Positions 1 to 8,084 of a stretch of 64,000 nt of DNA are shown here, piece after piece. The DNA is from Nitratireductor arenosus. GTDB lineage: Bacteria; Pseudomonadota; Alphaproteobacteria; Rhizobiales; Rhizobiaceae. The DNA lies in contig NZ_WPHG01000001.1 in assembly GCF_009742725.1 (NCBI RefSeq), forward strand, positions 398,501 through 462,500. Reading direction: 5' to 3'. A program made the position numbers and the translations under genes. Positions within the stretch are counted from its first letter, which is position 1; the number at the start of each line of letters is the position of its first letter. The notes under the pieces were generated by a model, which saw nothing but the letters and a program-made list of their open reading frames with translations, was not told where the DNA came from and made no database searches.

Positions 1-1
1 C

Positions 2-709
2 GGCGGCTCCGACAGTTTTTCCGGCATCAGCGCCAACCCGGCGCTCGGTGTCGCCGCCGACATCCTGATCGGTTACGGCGGAACCGCGATCCTGTCCGAA
101 ACGCCGGAGATCTACGGCGCGGAGAACCTGCTCCTGCAGCGGGTCGCGAGCGAGGATGTCGGCCGCCGGCTGATCGAACTGCTCGACTGGTGGAAGGACT
201 ACACCGCGCACGAGCCCAAGGGTTTCGACAACAACCCCTCCCCCGGCAACCGCGCCGGCGGCTTGACGACAATCCTGGAAAAATCCCTGGGTGCCCTGTC
301 CAAGGGCGGTTCGACAACGCTGATGGAGGTCTACCCCTATGCCGAAGCCGTGCACAAGCGCGGCCTGGTGTTCATGGATTCGCCCGGCTACGACCCGATC
401 TCGGTCACCGGCCAGATCGCCGGCGGCGCCAATCTGATCTGCTTCACCACCGGGCGCGGCTCCTGTTTCGGCTGCCGGCCGTCCCCCTCGCTCAAGATCG
501 CGACCAACAGCGCCATGTATCGGCGCATGCAGGACGACATGGATGTCAATTGCGGCACCGTGCTCGACGGCGAGGCCTCGCTGGAGGAAGCCGGCCAGGC
601 GATCTTCGAGGCAATGGTGCGCACCGCCTCCGGCGCGCCGACAAAAAGCGAGCTGCTCGGCTACGGCGAGCACGAGTTCCTGCCCTGGCACGTCAACGCC
701 TGGGTCTGA
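2..709 (+). CDS. UxaA-family (altronate/galactarate-type) dehydratase, C-terminal part
   Basis: The reading frame is open from the first bases of the window, so only the C-terminal 235 or so residues are present and the start lies upstream. The segment has the features of the large UxaA/SAF-type sugar-acid dehydratase domain: GGSDSFSG near its beginning, a SETPEIYGAE stretch, and a glycine-rich TTGRGSCFGCRPSP segment whose cysteines could bind the metal. Family members remove water from altronate, galactarate or related aldonates in the cytoplasm; which substrate this one uses cannot be told from the C-terminal half. It ends with HVNAWV and TGA. The next gene, a LuxR regulator, starts 177 bases downstream. 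Confidence 0.85.
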   Translation, partial: GGSDSFSGISANPALGVAADILIGYGGTAILSETPEIYGAENLLLQRVASEDVGRRLIELLDWWKDYTAHEPKGFDNNPSPGNRAGGLTTILEKSLGALSKGGSTTLMEVYPYAEAVHKRGLVFMDSPGYDPISVTGQIAGGANLICFTTGRGSCFGCRPSPSLKIATNSAMYRRMQDDMDVNCGTVLDGEASLEEAGQAIFEAMVRTASGAPTKSELLGYGEHEFLPWHVNAWV

Positions 710-886
710 GACCGGCCCCGACACGGCGGCCGCCACAGCGACGCAAACCGCAAGCGCGGGCTTGACAGTGCCGCCGATTGTGCTGCCATCGGCGTGTCGC
801 GTCCGTTTACAGGACGCGGCGGTCTCGAAGCGACGACGATCGATGTGTGGTGTTGAAGCGGCACCGGGATAAAGACCAAGCGGCCG

Positions 887-1867
887 ATGCGGGAAAAAGC
901 TGAGCATATTTCGGAATTTCTTCTCGGCCTTTACGCCCACGCCGCCGAATCGTCCCCGGACGAATTTCGCCGCCAAACCCTGCGGCGGCTGGGCGGGCTG
1001 ATCGCGTTCGACTTCGCGCTCTGGGGCGGCGGCCGAGCCGACGACAGACGGGTGAGCGACCTGACCGCGCTCGGTCAAACGCCGCGCGTGCTCGATGACT
1101 GGTCGGCGGTGGCCGACACGGATGCCTTTTGCGACATCACGCTGAACCGGCTCGGGCAGACCGCGCGTTTCGACGACGTCGAGAACTATCGCGGCACCCC
1201 CGCCTACAACGAGCACTGGAAGCGTTTTGGCGCCCGGCAGATGATGGCCACCATCGCGGCCGAACCGCAGGACGGGTATGTCAGCTTCGTCGGGCTCTGC
1301 GCCGACACCGAAACCGCGATCTTTTCCGATACCGCGCGCGGGCTCAAACACGCGCTGATGCCGCATCTATCGGCGGCACTGCGCATCAACCGGCAAACGA
1401 CGCTCTACCGTCACGCCGACCGCGACGAGGCCGTCGGCCTGATCGATCGCGACGGCTGGGTGCTGGCCTCGCACGGGGCGTTTGCCGAATTGCTGGGCGG
1501 CGAGTGCGACCGGCCGGACAGGCTGCCGTCCGCGCTGCGCGCCGCCCTGCCGCGCGGGTTGCCCTGGCAGGGCCGGACGATCGCCGCGACCGCGGAAAAG
1601 CTCGGCGAACACTTTTTGCTGCGTGTGCGCCGTCTCGGACCGCTGGCCCGTCTGTCCGCCCGGGAGCGCGAGATCGCTCGACATTACGTCCACGGCCTGA
1701 CCTATCGCGAAATAGCCGGCACACTCGGCATCGCCCCGTCGACGGTCCGCAACCACATCTTCAATCTCTACGCAAAGCTCGAGATCGCCAGCAAGATCGA
1801 ACTGGCGCAACTCCATCGCCAGGAAACGGGCGCCGCGTCGCGCGCCGGTGCGCCGCAATCCGGCTGA
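887..1867 (+). CDS. LuxR-family transcriptional regulator
   Basis: A 326-residue protein. Residues about 255-310 form a clear LuxR-type helix-turn-helix, beginning LSAREREIA and continuing through GLTYREIA and STVRNHIFNLYAKL. The first 200 residues show no receiver-domain aspartate pattern and look like a GAF/PAS-like sensing region, so this is probably a ligand-responsive or orphan LuxR rather than a two-component response regulator. It stands alone: a UxaA-type gene ends 177 bases upstream and a secreted protein starts about 200 bases downstream on the same strand. Its targets are not evident. The ATG start lacks a strong Shine-Dalgarno sequence. Confidence 0.85.
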   Translation: MREKAEHISEFLLGLYAHAAESSPDEFRRQTLRRLGGLIAFDFALWGGGRADDRRVSDLTALGQTPRVLDDWSAVADTDAFCDITLNRLGQTARFDDVENYRGTPAYNEHWKRFGARQMMATIAAEPQDGYVSFVGLCADTETAIFSDTARGLKHALMPHLSAALRINRQTTLYRHADRDEAVGLIDRDGWVLASHGAFAELLGGECDRPDRLPSALRAALPRGLPWQGRTIAATAEKLGEHFLLRVRRLGPLARLSAREREIARHYVHGLTYREIAGTLGIAPSTVRNHIFNLYAKLEIASKIELAQLHRQETGAASRAGAPQSG

Positions 1868-2074
1868 CGCGCGCCTATGCACCTCTTTGTCTCAGCCCCA
1901 CGGCACTTGCTTTCATCTCACACAGTCAGCGGTGGGGCATTTGGCCCATTCACGCCGAGGGTGCGTGTTTGATATTGCCCTTTGACGCGCCGCTAGCGGA
2001 TCGCTCGCGACGGCAATCTGTACTGCGGCTACGATCACGCCCGGGCTAAATCGCGCATGGCGGAGGATGAAGAA

Positions 2075-2872
2075 ATGAGACAGGGACGCGACGGCGGCAG
2101 GAAACTCCTGATGGGATGGGTGATCGCGGCTGCGCTCGCCGCCGGTTCCATGCCGGCGCGCGCGGAGATCGACGGCCATGGCCCCGACGCCTGGCGGGTG
2201 ACCGGCGTCGCCGCGCGCGACATGCTTAATGCCCGCATGGGGCCGGGAACGGCCTATCCGGTCTTAACGCGGTTTTCCCCTGACGAGCGCGGCATGCGGC
2301 AGGTCACCTGCGTACCCTATTACACACCCGCCCCTCGCGCCGCGATGTCGCGGGCCGAATTTTCCGCCCTGCCGCCACGCTGGTGCCTGATGCGCAGCGC
2401 GGACCTGGCCAGGACCGGCTGGGTCAACGCCGCCTATCTCGACCCCGATCATGGCGGGCCTGCCGGCGGCGACGTCGGGCACGAACTGGGCGACGATCTC
2501 ATCGTCGCGGCGGAGGAACTGGTCAGAACCCTTTACGAGATGCGCTCGATCGAGAATTCGGGCGGCAACACCGGGCTCTACCGTCTTCAGGGTGCAAAAC
2601 GCTATTTCCATCTGGAGGTCGCCAGGGCGTTCGTGTCGGGCCAGGCCGGCGCCGATCCGATCTATGGCGCGCAGGATTTTGACGGTCGTTGCGAGGAGCC
2701 GCGTCGGGACGCCGACAGGCCAATGTTTCGCGGCATGATCACCGTCCATGTCGACTGCGTCAATTTCGGCCGGCCGCAACGCGCGACCTTCAGCCTGCGG
2801 GCCGATCCCGATCAGGCGGGAGCGCCTGTACGGATTTTCCGTATCGATCATGACGGCTGGTCCTTCCCCTGA
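2075..2872 (+). CDS. Secreted protein with bacterial SH3-like domain
   Basis: The ATG at 2075 is preferred over an in-frame ATG at 2057 because GGAGG at 2062-2066 sits at normal spacing before it. The 265-residue product starts with a positively charged segment and a hydrophobic core (LLMGWVIAAALAAG), with a signal peptidase site near PARA-E at residue 30. Residues about 46-110 carry an SH3b-like pattern (MLNARMGPGTAYPVL, then TGWVNAAYL), a fold that often binds cell-wall material. The remaining 150 residues match nothing I recognise; three cysteines there could form disulfides in the periplasm. It is followed 59 bases later by another secreted protein on the same strand, so the two may be co-expressed. 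No function is assigned. Confidence 0.7.
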   Translation: MRQGRDGGRKLLMGWVIAAALAAGSMPARAEIDGHGPDAWRVTGVAARDMLNARMGPGTAYPVLTRFSPDERGMRQVTCVPYYTPAPRAAMSRAEFSALPPRWCLMRSADLARTGWVNAAYLDPDHGGPAGGDVGHELGDDLIVAAEELVRTLYEMRSIENSGGNTGLYRLQGAKRYFHLEVARAFVSGQAGADPIYGAQDFDGRCEEPRRDADRPMFRGMITVHVDCVNFGRPQRATFSLRADPDQAGAPVRIFRIDHDGWSFP

Positions 2873-2931
2873 TGTCTCCCGCGCCCTGCGCCGCTACGTC
2901 CCCATCGCCACCGCACGAGGAAACCTGGATC

Positions 2932-3474
2932 ATGCACAGTTCCGTTCGCCGCATCGCCGCACTGACGCTGACAACCGCCGTGGTCCTGTCCGCGGGAAAG
3001 TCCATCGCGATGGAAACCACCCCGCTGGGGACCGTCACCGCGGTCATCGACGCTCAAGCCTATCAGGGCGAAACGCTGCGCGTTCCCAGCGAGGGCTCGG
3101 CGACGGCGACGCTGCGTGATTTCGGCCCGCTCAGCCGCGTCTCCGTTCAGGCACACGCCGTGGGCGGCAAGAGCCGGATGACGAACGTCCTGGTCCTGGA
3201 ATTCTCCGTGATGGGAGCCGGCCCGGACGCGCCGGTTTCCGATCTGAACCTGTCCTGGTGGCCCGAAGGCATGGGCGCGCCGTTTTATGTTGCCGGCGAC
3301 GAGGGCGGCTCGGTCGAGATGACCCTCGACGCCCTGACGCTCGGCGGCGATCCCGAGATATCCGGTGCCTTCGTCGCACGGCTCTGCCGCAAGCAAGATA
3401 TGTTTTCAAAGCCGGTTGCCGAGGCTTGTATCGACGCGAACGGCACGTTCGAGACGATCTTGGTCAAGGAGTAG
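2932..3474 (+). CDS. Secreted protein of unknown function
   Basis: A 180-residue protein. The ATG at 2932 is chosen over an upstream in-frame ATG at 2872 because it is preceded by CGAGGA and gives a clean signal peptide (RRIAALTLTTAVVLSAG, cleavage near residue 24). The mature part is rich in beta-forming, threonine- and valine-containing segments, has two cysteines near its C-terminus (LCRKQD and EACID) that could pair, and has an acidic surface composition. I do not recognise the family. It follows the SH3-like secreted protein in the same direction, and the two may form a small envelope operon. A minus-strand permease gene converges on it 150 bases downstream. Confidence 0.6.
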   Translation: MHSSVRRIAALTLTTAVVLSAGKSIAMETTPLGTVTAVIDAQAYQGETLRVPSEGSATATLRDFGPLSRVSVQAHAVGGKSRMTNVLVLEFSVMGAGPDAPVSDLNLSWWPEGMGAPFYVAGDEGGSVEMTLDALTLGGDPEISGAFVARLCRKQDMFSKPVAEACIDANGTFETILVKE

Positions 3475-3626
3475 GCCGGCACCAAACGGCTCCGGCGTGT
3501 CGGCGAGGAAATTGCCTGGGCCGCGTCCGCAGCCGGCTTGACCGGTCGACAGGTCGGGCGGCCGGGCGGCGGCGAAGCCGGTCTTTGCTCCCCGGGCCAC
3601 GCTACGACCCCGGAGCTATCGAGCCG

Positions 3627-4673
3627 TCATAGCCATGCCTGGTAGAGAAATCCGCTCGCCAGCGATCCGGCCAGAGCCAGGACGATATAGAGGGCAAACA
3701 CCGGGCGACGCACGAGGGCGAAGACCGCGATCGCCGCGGGCAGCGACGTCACGCCGCCGGCCACGAGAAAGGCAAGCCCGGCCCCCGGCGCCATGCCCTG
3801 CTCGATCAGGCCGGACACGAGCGGCAGCGCCGCATAGCCGTTGAGATAGGCCGGAACGCCGACCAGCGTCGCGGTGACGATCGGCACGAGCCCAGAACCG
3901 CCGAGCGCCAGGGCGATCCACTCCTGCGGAACATAGGCCAGCATCAGGCTTTCCAGCAGGAAGGCGAGGCTGAGCCATTTGACAAGAAACAGCGTCGCCG
4001 AGCCGGCTGCGCGCGCAAAGCGGGCCCGCCGCTCGGGCTCGGACCAGAACGCCCAGGCGACCGCGCTTGGCGTACGGATTGCAGATGCGCCGCAGCCGCC
4101 ATTGCCCACGCCCGGTCGCAGCGGCTCGCCAAGAAACCCGATCCGCATCAACGCATGGGTCGCGTAGCCGCCGAACAGGCCGAGCCCCACCGCCGCCAAC
4201 GTCTTGGCGAGCGCGAATTCGAACCCGAGCAGCCCGGATGTCAGGACGAACATTGACGGGTCGATCACCGGCGAGGCGAGCCAGAACGCCATCACGCCGG
4301 ACAGCGGAACCCCCATGGTCAGAAGCGCCGCGATCAGCGGGATGACCCCGCACGAGCAGAACGGCGACAGGCCGCCAAAGGCAGCGGCGACCGCGATCAT
4401 GACCAGCGGCGATCCGGCAAAGACACGGGCGATCAAATTGTCGGCCCCGCTCGCCGTCGCATAGGCCGCAACCGCGATCGAAAGCACGAGATAAGGCGCC
4501 GTCCCGATCAGCGAGCCAATCACGAACCCCAGGCTGAGCCGCGCCTGGGCCGGCGCCAGGACGGCGAGCAGGGCCAGGATCAGGGCGGTGACGAGCCAAA
4601 CGCCGCCGCCGCGCCACACCTCGCGGAAAAGCCCCGTTCCCCGATGTCCGATCCGCAACAAAGCTTCCGTCAT
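3627..4673 (-). CDS. Permease with CxC motif (ArsP/DUF318, SO_0444-like)
   Basis: A 348-residue integral membrane protein with about eight to ten hydrophobic segments. The FCSCGVIPL motif near residues 103-111 is typical of the DUF318/ArsP-type permease family, some members of which export organoarsenicals, copper or zinc. A second cysteine patch (GGCGAS, near residue 192) lies in the cytoplasmic middle loop. The reading frame is open upstream to a TTG at 4835, but that extension is AT-rich and covers a palindrome, so the ATG at 4673 (MTEALLRIG) is taken as the start. The gene stands alone; the crotonase operon ends 313 bases upstream in the same direction. Substrate unknown; metal or metalloid export is the most likely role by family. 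Confidence 0.75.
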   Translation of the reverse strand: MTEALLRIGHRGTGLFREVWRGGGVWLVTALILALLAVLAPAQARLSLGFVIGSLIGTAPYLVLSIAVAAYATASGADNLIARVFAGSPLVMIAVAAAFGGLSPFCSCGVIPLIAALLTMGVPLSGVMAFWLASPVIDPSMFVLTSGLLGFEFALAKTLAAVGLGLFGGYATHALMRIGFLGEPLRPGVGNGGCGASAIRTPSAVAWAFWSEPERRARFARAAGSATLFLVKWLSLAFLLESLMLAYVPQEWIALALGGSGLVPIVTATLVGVPAYLNGYAALPLVSGLIEQGMAPGAGLAFLVAGGVTSLPAAIAVFALVRRPVFALYIVLALAGSLASGFLYQAWL

Positions 4674-4800
4674 GTCGTCATATCCGTCTCTTGGTTTGTC
4701 GCGCAAAACACATGCCCTGCCTCGCTGCGTCATGATACCGATAAACCGCCCGCGCGCAGCCATGGCCATCCGCCATCTCCCGGTGTGCCCGGTCGGTTGC

Positions 4801-4832
4801 AATAAACTATATAACCAGTTTTTTAGTTTATT
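4801..4832. promoter_or_regulatory. Inverted repeat upstream of the CxC permease
   Basis: AATAAACTA at 4801-4809 and TAGTTTATT at 4824-4832 are perfect 9-base arms with a 14-base spacer, in a conspicuously AT-rich island within GC-rich DNA. It lies about 130 bases upstream of the permease start and is a candidate operator or promoter for a metal-responsive regulator. The rest of the 4674-4986 gap shows no coding potential I can support. Confidence 0.4.
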
Positions 4833-4986
4833 CAAGCGTTATCAGACCCGGAACGACGATCCGGCGCGTTGCGGTTTGGGCGGCGGCGGGCGCACAGCCT
4901 GCTCGATCGCCGCACAAAAAAATGGCAAAGGCCGACGCGCCCACCCTGCGGGAACGGCGTGCGCGCCCGAACGGGATCGGCGAGAA

Positions 4987-5784
4987 TTACAAGCCGGTGA
5001 ATTTCGGCGGACGCTTTTCGCGAAACGCCGCCACTGCCTCGCGATGATCCTGCGACATATTGGAGAGCGATTCGTAGGCGATGCTCGGATCCATCAGGCC
5101 GTGGGCGACCTGCTTCAACGCGAGGTTCGAAACCACCTTGGTCCAGCGGATTGCCTTGCGGGCGCCCGACACCAAACGCTGCGCCAGTGCCTCGACATCC
5201 GCGTCGAGACGGTCCGACGCGACGGCGCGATTGATCAGGCCCATGCGGGCCGCCTCCGGTGCGGGAATCAAGTCTCCGGTAAGCAGATATTCCTTGGCGC
5301 GCAGAAAGCCGATGAGCTGCGGCCACAGCACGGCCCCGCCGTCGCCGGCCACAAGCCCCACCGACACATGCGGATCGCCGATCTTGGCCCGCTCGTCGGC
5401 GATCACGACATCGCATCCAAGCGCGATCGTCGCGCCAAGACCGATCGCATGACCGTTCATCCTGCAAATCAGCGGCTTTTCGAGATCGAGCTGCGAAAAG
5501 ATGATGCGCTTGGCCTCGTAGGCGGTGGTCTCGAACAGCGACGGGTCGTCGATCGCGTCCTGCATCCAGCCGATATCGCCGCCCGCGCAGAACGCCCTGC
5601 CGGCACCGGTCAACACGACGACGTCGGAATCCGGATCGTCATTGAGGTCGACGAAAACGCGCGACAACTCGGAATGAAGTTTCGCGTTCACCGCGTTGAG
5701 CGCATCGGGCAGATTGAGCGTCGCGGTGAGTATCCTGCCCTTGCGCTGGAAGGCGATCGTTTCATACCGGTCTGTCCAGTCCAT
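4987..5784 (-). CDS. Crotonase-superfamily (enoyl-CoA hydratase-like) protein
   Basis: A 265-residue protein starting at ATG 5784, preceded by an AGGGGG ribosome site. It has the crotonase oxyanion segments AFCAGGDIGWM and GHAIGLGATIALGCD. The first catalytic glutamate of classic enoyl-CoA hydratases (in QPE) is replaced: the segment reads GDPHVSVGLVAGDGG, with His near residue 139 and Asp near 148. The second glutamate position (AKEYLLTGD) is kept. A His and Asp nine residues apart are also found in 6-oxocamphor hydrolase, a crotonase that cleaves cyclic beta-diketones, so C-C bond hydrolysis is an alternative to hydration. It is the last gene of the alpha/beta hydrolase, E1 alpha, E1 beta and lipoyl operon, 43 bases after the lipoyl gene. 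Confidence 0.85.
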   Translation of the reverse strand: MDWTDRYETIAFQRKGRILTATLNLPDALNAVNAKLHSELSRVFVDLNDDPDSDVVVLTGAGRAFCAGGDIGWMQDAIDDPSLFETTAYEAKRIIFSQLDLEKPLICRMNGHAIGLGATIALGCDVVIADERAKIGDPHVSVGLVAGDGGAVLWPQLIGFLRAKEYLLTGDLIPAPEAARMGLINRAVASDRLDADVEALAQRLVSGARKAIRWTKVVSNLALKQVAHGLMDPSIAYESLSNMSQDHREAVAAFREKRPPKFTGL

Positions 5785-5827
5785 ACCGTCCCCCTGTTGT
5801 GCTCCACGCCGCCGTCGGACGGTCGCG

Positions 5828-6067
5828 TCAGTTTTGTTCGATGCGACACACCGGCGCGCCGACCTCCAACTCGCTGCCGGCCGCAGCGATGATCGACAAC
5901 AACACCCCATCGCAGGGCGCCTCCACTTCTGTGACCACCTTCTCGGTTTCTACCGAATAGAGCATGTCGCCGAGGCGAAAAGAATCGCCCACGGTTTTAT
6001 GCCACTCCGTCAGGGTCGCCTCTTCCATGTTCATCGACAGCTTGGGCAGCTTCAGCACGGCCTTCAT
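5828..6067 (-). CDS. Stand-alone lipoyl-domain protein
   Basis: Only 79 residues: one complete lipoyl/biotinyl domain and nothing more. The modification site is Lys43 in SVETEKVVTEV, the usual E2 lipoyl hairpin, with the conserved GD turn before it and the APCDG turn after it. Normal 2-oxoacid dehydrogenase E2 proteins join this domain to a peripheral-subunit-binding domain and a large acyltransferase core; both are missing here and are not encoded nearby. Its ATG overlaps the TGA of the E1 beta gene (ATGA), so it is translated with E1 and very probably carries the acyl or reducing equivalents from that enzyme. Confidence 0.88.
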   Translation of the reverse strand: MKAVLKLPKLSMNMEEATLTEWHKTVGDSFRLGDMLYSVETEKVVTEVEAPCDGVLLSIIAAAGSELEVGAPVCRIEQN

Positions 6068-7044
6068 GTCACGCTTTCCTTACTGATGCGGCGCACTGCC
6101 TCAATGATATCCGTCGGGCCGGGAATCATGGCTTGCTCGAGCGGCGGCGCATAAGCGATCGCCAGATCGCGCGTGGTCACGGGAACGATCGGCGCCTTCA
6201 GGCTGTCGAACACCTTTTCCGCCACCAAAGCCGCGATCGGCCCGGCCATGCTGCCCGCCCGCCGCGCCTCGTCGACCACGACCAGCCGGCCGGTCTTGCG
6301 GACCGAGTCCAGGATCAGGTTTTCGTCGAGCGGAAAACAGGTGCGCGGATCGACGATCTCGACGTCGATCCCCTCTTCCGAAAGCGCCTCGGCCGCCTTG
6401 TTGGCCGCCCGCAGCATGGCGCCGATCGCCACGATGGTCACGGAGCCGCCCTCGCGCACGATCCGCGCCTTGCCGAGCGGGACCGTATGGTCGCCGTCGG
6501 GAACCTCACCCATCTCGCCGCCGCGGCTGGTCGGCTGCAGGAAGAACACCGGATCGTCGGTGCGGATAGCGGTTTTCAGCAGTCCCTTGGCGTCGCTCGC
6601 CGTCGCTGGCGTGGCCACATAAATGCCGCCGAGCCCGGCAACGGTGGTGTGCGGATAGTCCGAATGCTGGCCGGCATTCGAGCGCCCGCCGCCGCCTGAC
6701 GCGATAAAGGTCACCGGCAGGCGTATCTGGCCGTTGGTCATCAGCCGCAGCCGGGCGGCCTGGTTGGCGATCGCGTCGAACGCGGTATAGACGAAATTGG
6801 CGTACATCAAATGACATACGACACGGTATCCCGCCGCCGCCGCCCCGACGGCCATGCCGCCGAGCAAGGCCTCGGATATCGGCGTGTCGCGCACCCGCGC
6901 GGGTCCGAATCGGTCGAGCAACCCGCGCGTGTCGCCGAAAATCGAGGCACCGACATCCTCGCCGATCAGGATCACCCGCTCGTCGCGCTCCATCTCTTCG
7001 GCGAGCGCGTCGTTGATGGCGTGGATCATGCGCTTGCGCGTCAT
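6064..7044 (-). CDS. 2-oxoacid/acetoin dehydrogenase-type E1 beta subunit
   Basis: A 326-residue transketolase-like E1 beta chain. It shows VILIGEDVG near residue 25, the RVRDTPISE segment, and a C-terminal transketolase domain with VEIVDPRTCFPLDE. With E1 alpha it would form the alpha2beta2 thiamine-diphosphate enzyme that decarboxylates a 2-oxoacid, or cleaves an acetoin-like ketone, and passes the acyl unit to a lipoyl group. It overlaps the E1 alpha gene upstream and the lipoyl-domain gene downstream by four bases each. No E2 core or E3 gene is found in the window, so acetoin-dehydrogenase-like use is as likely as a true oxoacid dehydrogenase. The fused E1 protein at 21000-23033 is its paralogue. 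Confidence 0.9.
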   Translation of the reverse strand: MTRKRMIHAINDALAEEMERDERVILIGEDVGASIFGDTRGLLDRFGPARVRDTPISEALLGGMAVGAAAAGYRVVCHLMYANFVYTAFDAIANQAARLRLMTNGQIRLPVTFIASGGGGRSNAGQHSDYPHTTVAGLGGIYVATPATASDAKGLLKTAIRTDDPVFFLQPTSRGGEMGEVPDGDHTVPLGKARIVREGGSVTIVAIGAMLRAANKAAEALSEEGIDVEIVDPRTCFPLDENLILDSVRKTGRLVVVDEARRAGSMAGPIAALVAEKVFDSLKAPIVPVTTRDLAIAYAPPLEQAMIPGPTDIIEAVRRISKESVT

Positions 7045-8021
7045 GCCGCCCCCAACAAATGCGCATCGAGACTGTCGACATCGGGATAGGGATCGTTGCC
7101 GGCGCTGTCCGCCGCCGCCTCGATGATCTTTTTTACCTCTTGCTCCAACAACTCGAACCCCTCGGGATCGAGCTCGCCGCGCGCCTCCAGCAGCGCCGCG
7201 AACCGGCCGATCGGATCATCCCGTCGCCAGTGCTCGATCTCGTCACCGGTTCGGTATTGTGTTTTCAAGAACGCGCTTTCGCCTTCGACGTGGCCGTGAA
7301 GCCGGTAGGTGATAGCCTCGATTAGCGTCGCGCCGCCGCCTTCGCGGGCGCGTGTCACGGCATCGGCCGTAGCCGCCGCGACAGCCTCGACATCGTTGCC
7401 GTCAACCCGGCGCGCCGGCACACCGAACGGCTGGGCGCGCTCGAAGATCGCACCGGCAATGACACGCCCGGTGGGGGAAAACTCGGAAAATCCGTTATTT
7501 TCGCAGATCAGGATGAGAGGTAGTTTCCACAGGGCGGCGAGGTTGAGTGCCTCGCCGAGCACGCCCTGCGCCGCAGCGCCGTCACCGAAGAAGCAGACAC
7601 CGACCTGGCCGGAGCCGTCGAGCTGGGCCGCGAGCGCGGCCCCCGTGGCCAGCCCGATGCCGCCGCCCACGATACCGTTTGCGCCGAGAATTCCCTTCGA
7701 AACATCCGCGACATGCATCGAGCCGCCAAACCCTCCGCATATGCCGCTCCGGCGTCCGTAGACTTCGGCGAACATCGCCGCGGGATCACCGCCCTTGGCG
7801 AGAAAATGCCCATGGCCGCGATGTGTGCTCGTGATCCAGTCGCGCGCGCCGAGCTGGGAGCACACCCCCACCGCCACGGCCTCCTGGCCGATGTAAAGAT
7901 GGACCGGCCCCGGCAATGAGCCGGATTTGAAATCGCGCGCCAGCCGCTCCTCCGCCTTGCGGATGATGAGCATGCCGCGCAGGAAGTCGATCGGTCGCGT
8001 TGCCGGATCGTTGGGAATCAT
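7041..8021 (-). CDS. 2-oxoacid/acetoin dehydrogenase-type E1 alpha subunit
   Basis: A 326-residue thiamine-diphosphate-binding subunit. The ThDP/Mg motif is visible as GDGAAAQG near residues 146-153, followed by the ENNGFSE segment; HRGHGHFL and GGSMHVAD are typical E1 alpha active-site regions. The ATG at 8021 is preferred; the frame is open to a TTG at 8039, and neither has a strong ribosome site. The gene follows the alpha/beta hydrolase gene by about 60 bases and overlaps E1 beta by ATGA. Sequence features fit acetoin dehydrogenase AcoA-like proteins as well as pyruvate dehydrogenase alpha; the substrate cannot be read from the sequence. Confidence 0.9.
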   Translation of the reverse strand: MIPNDPATRPIDFLRGMLIIRKAEERLARDFKSGSLPGPVHLYIGQEAVAVGVCSQLGARDWITSTHRGHGHFLAKGGDPAAMFAEVYGRRSGICGGFGGSMHVADVSKGILGANGIVGGGIGLATGAALAAQLDGSGQVGVCFFGDGAAAQGVLGEALNLAALWKLPLILICENNGFSEFSPTGRVIAGAIFERAQPFGVPARRVDGNDVEAVAAATADAVTRAREGGGATLIEAITYRLHGHVEGESAFLKTQYRTGDEIEHWRRDDPIGRFAALLEARGELDPEGFELLEQEVKKIIEAAADSAGNDPYPDVDSLDAHLLGAA

Positions 8022-8084
8022 GGGGCGGTACCGTTTCAAAGGGCGCGCGGGCGGAACGTGGCGACGAACCGCCCGCGCCGCGCA

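Noticed and set aside
762..790. TTGACA as -35 box for the LuxR gene
   Set aside because: No convincing -10 at 16-18 bases; a chance match cannot be excluded.
4588..5892. Plus-strand open frame of 434 codons
   Set aside because: Antisense to the crotonase and the permease start region; low-complexity basic product without motifs.
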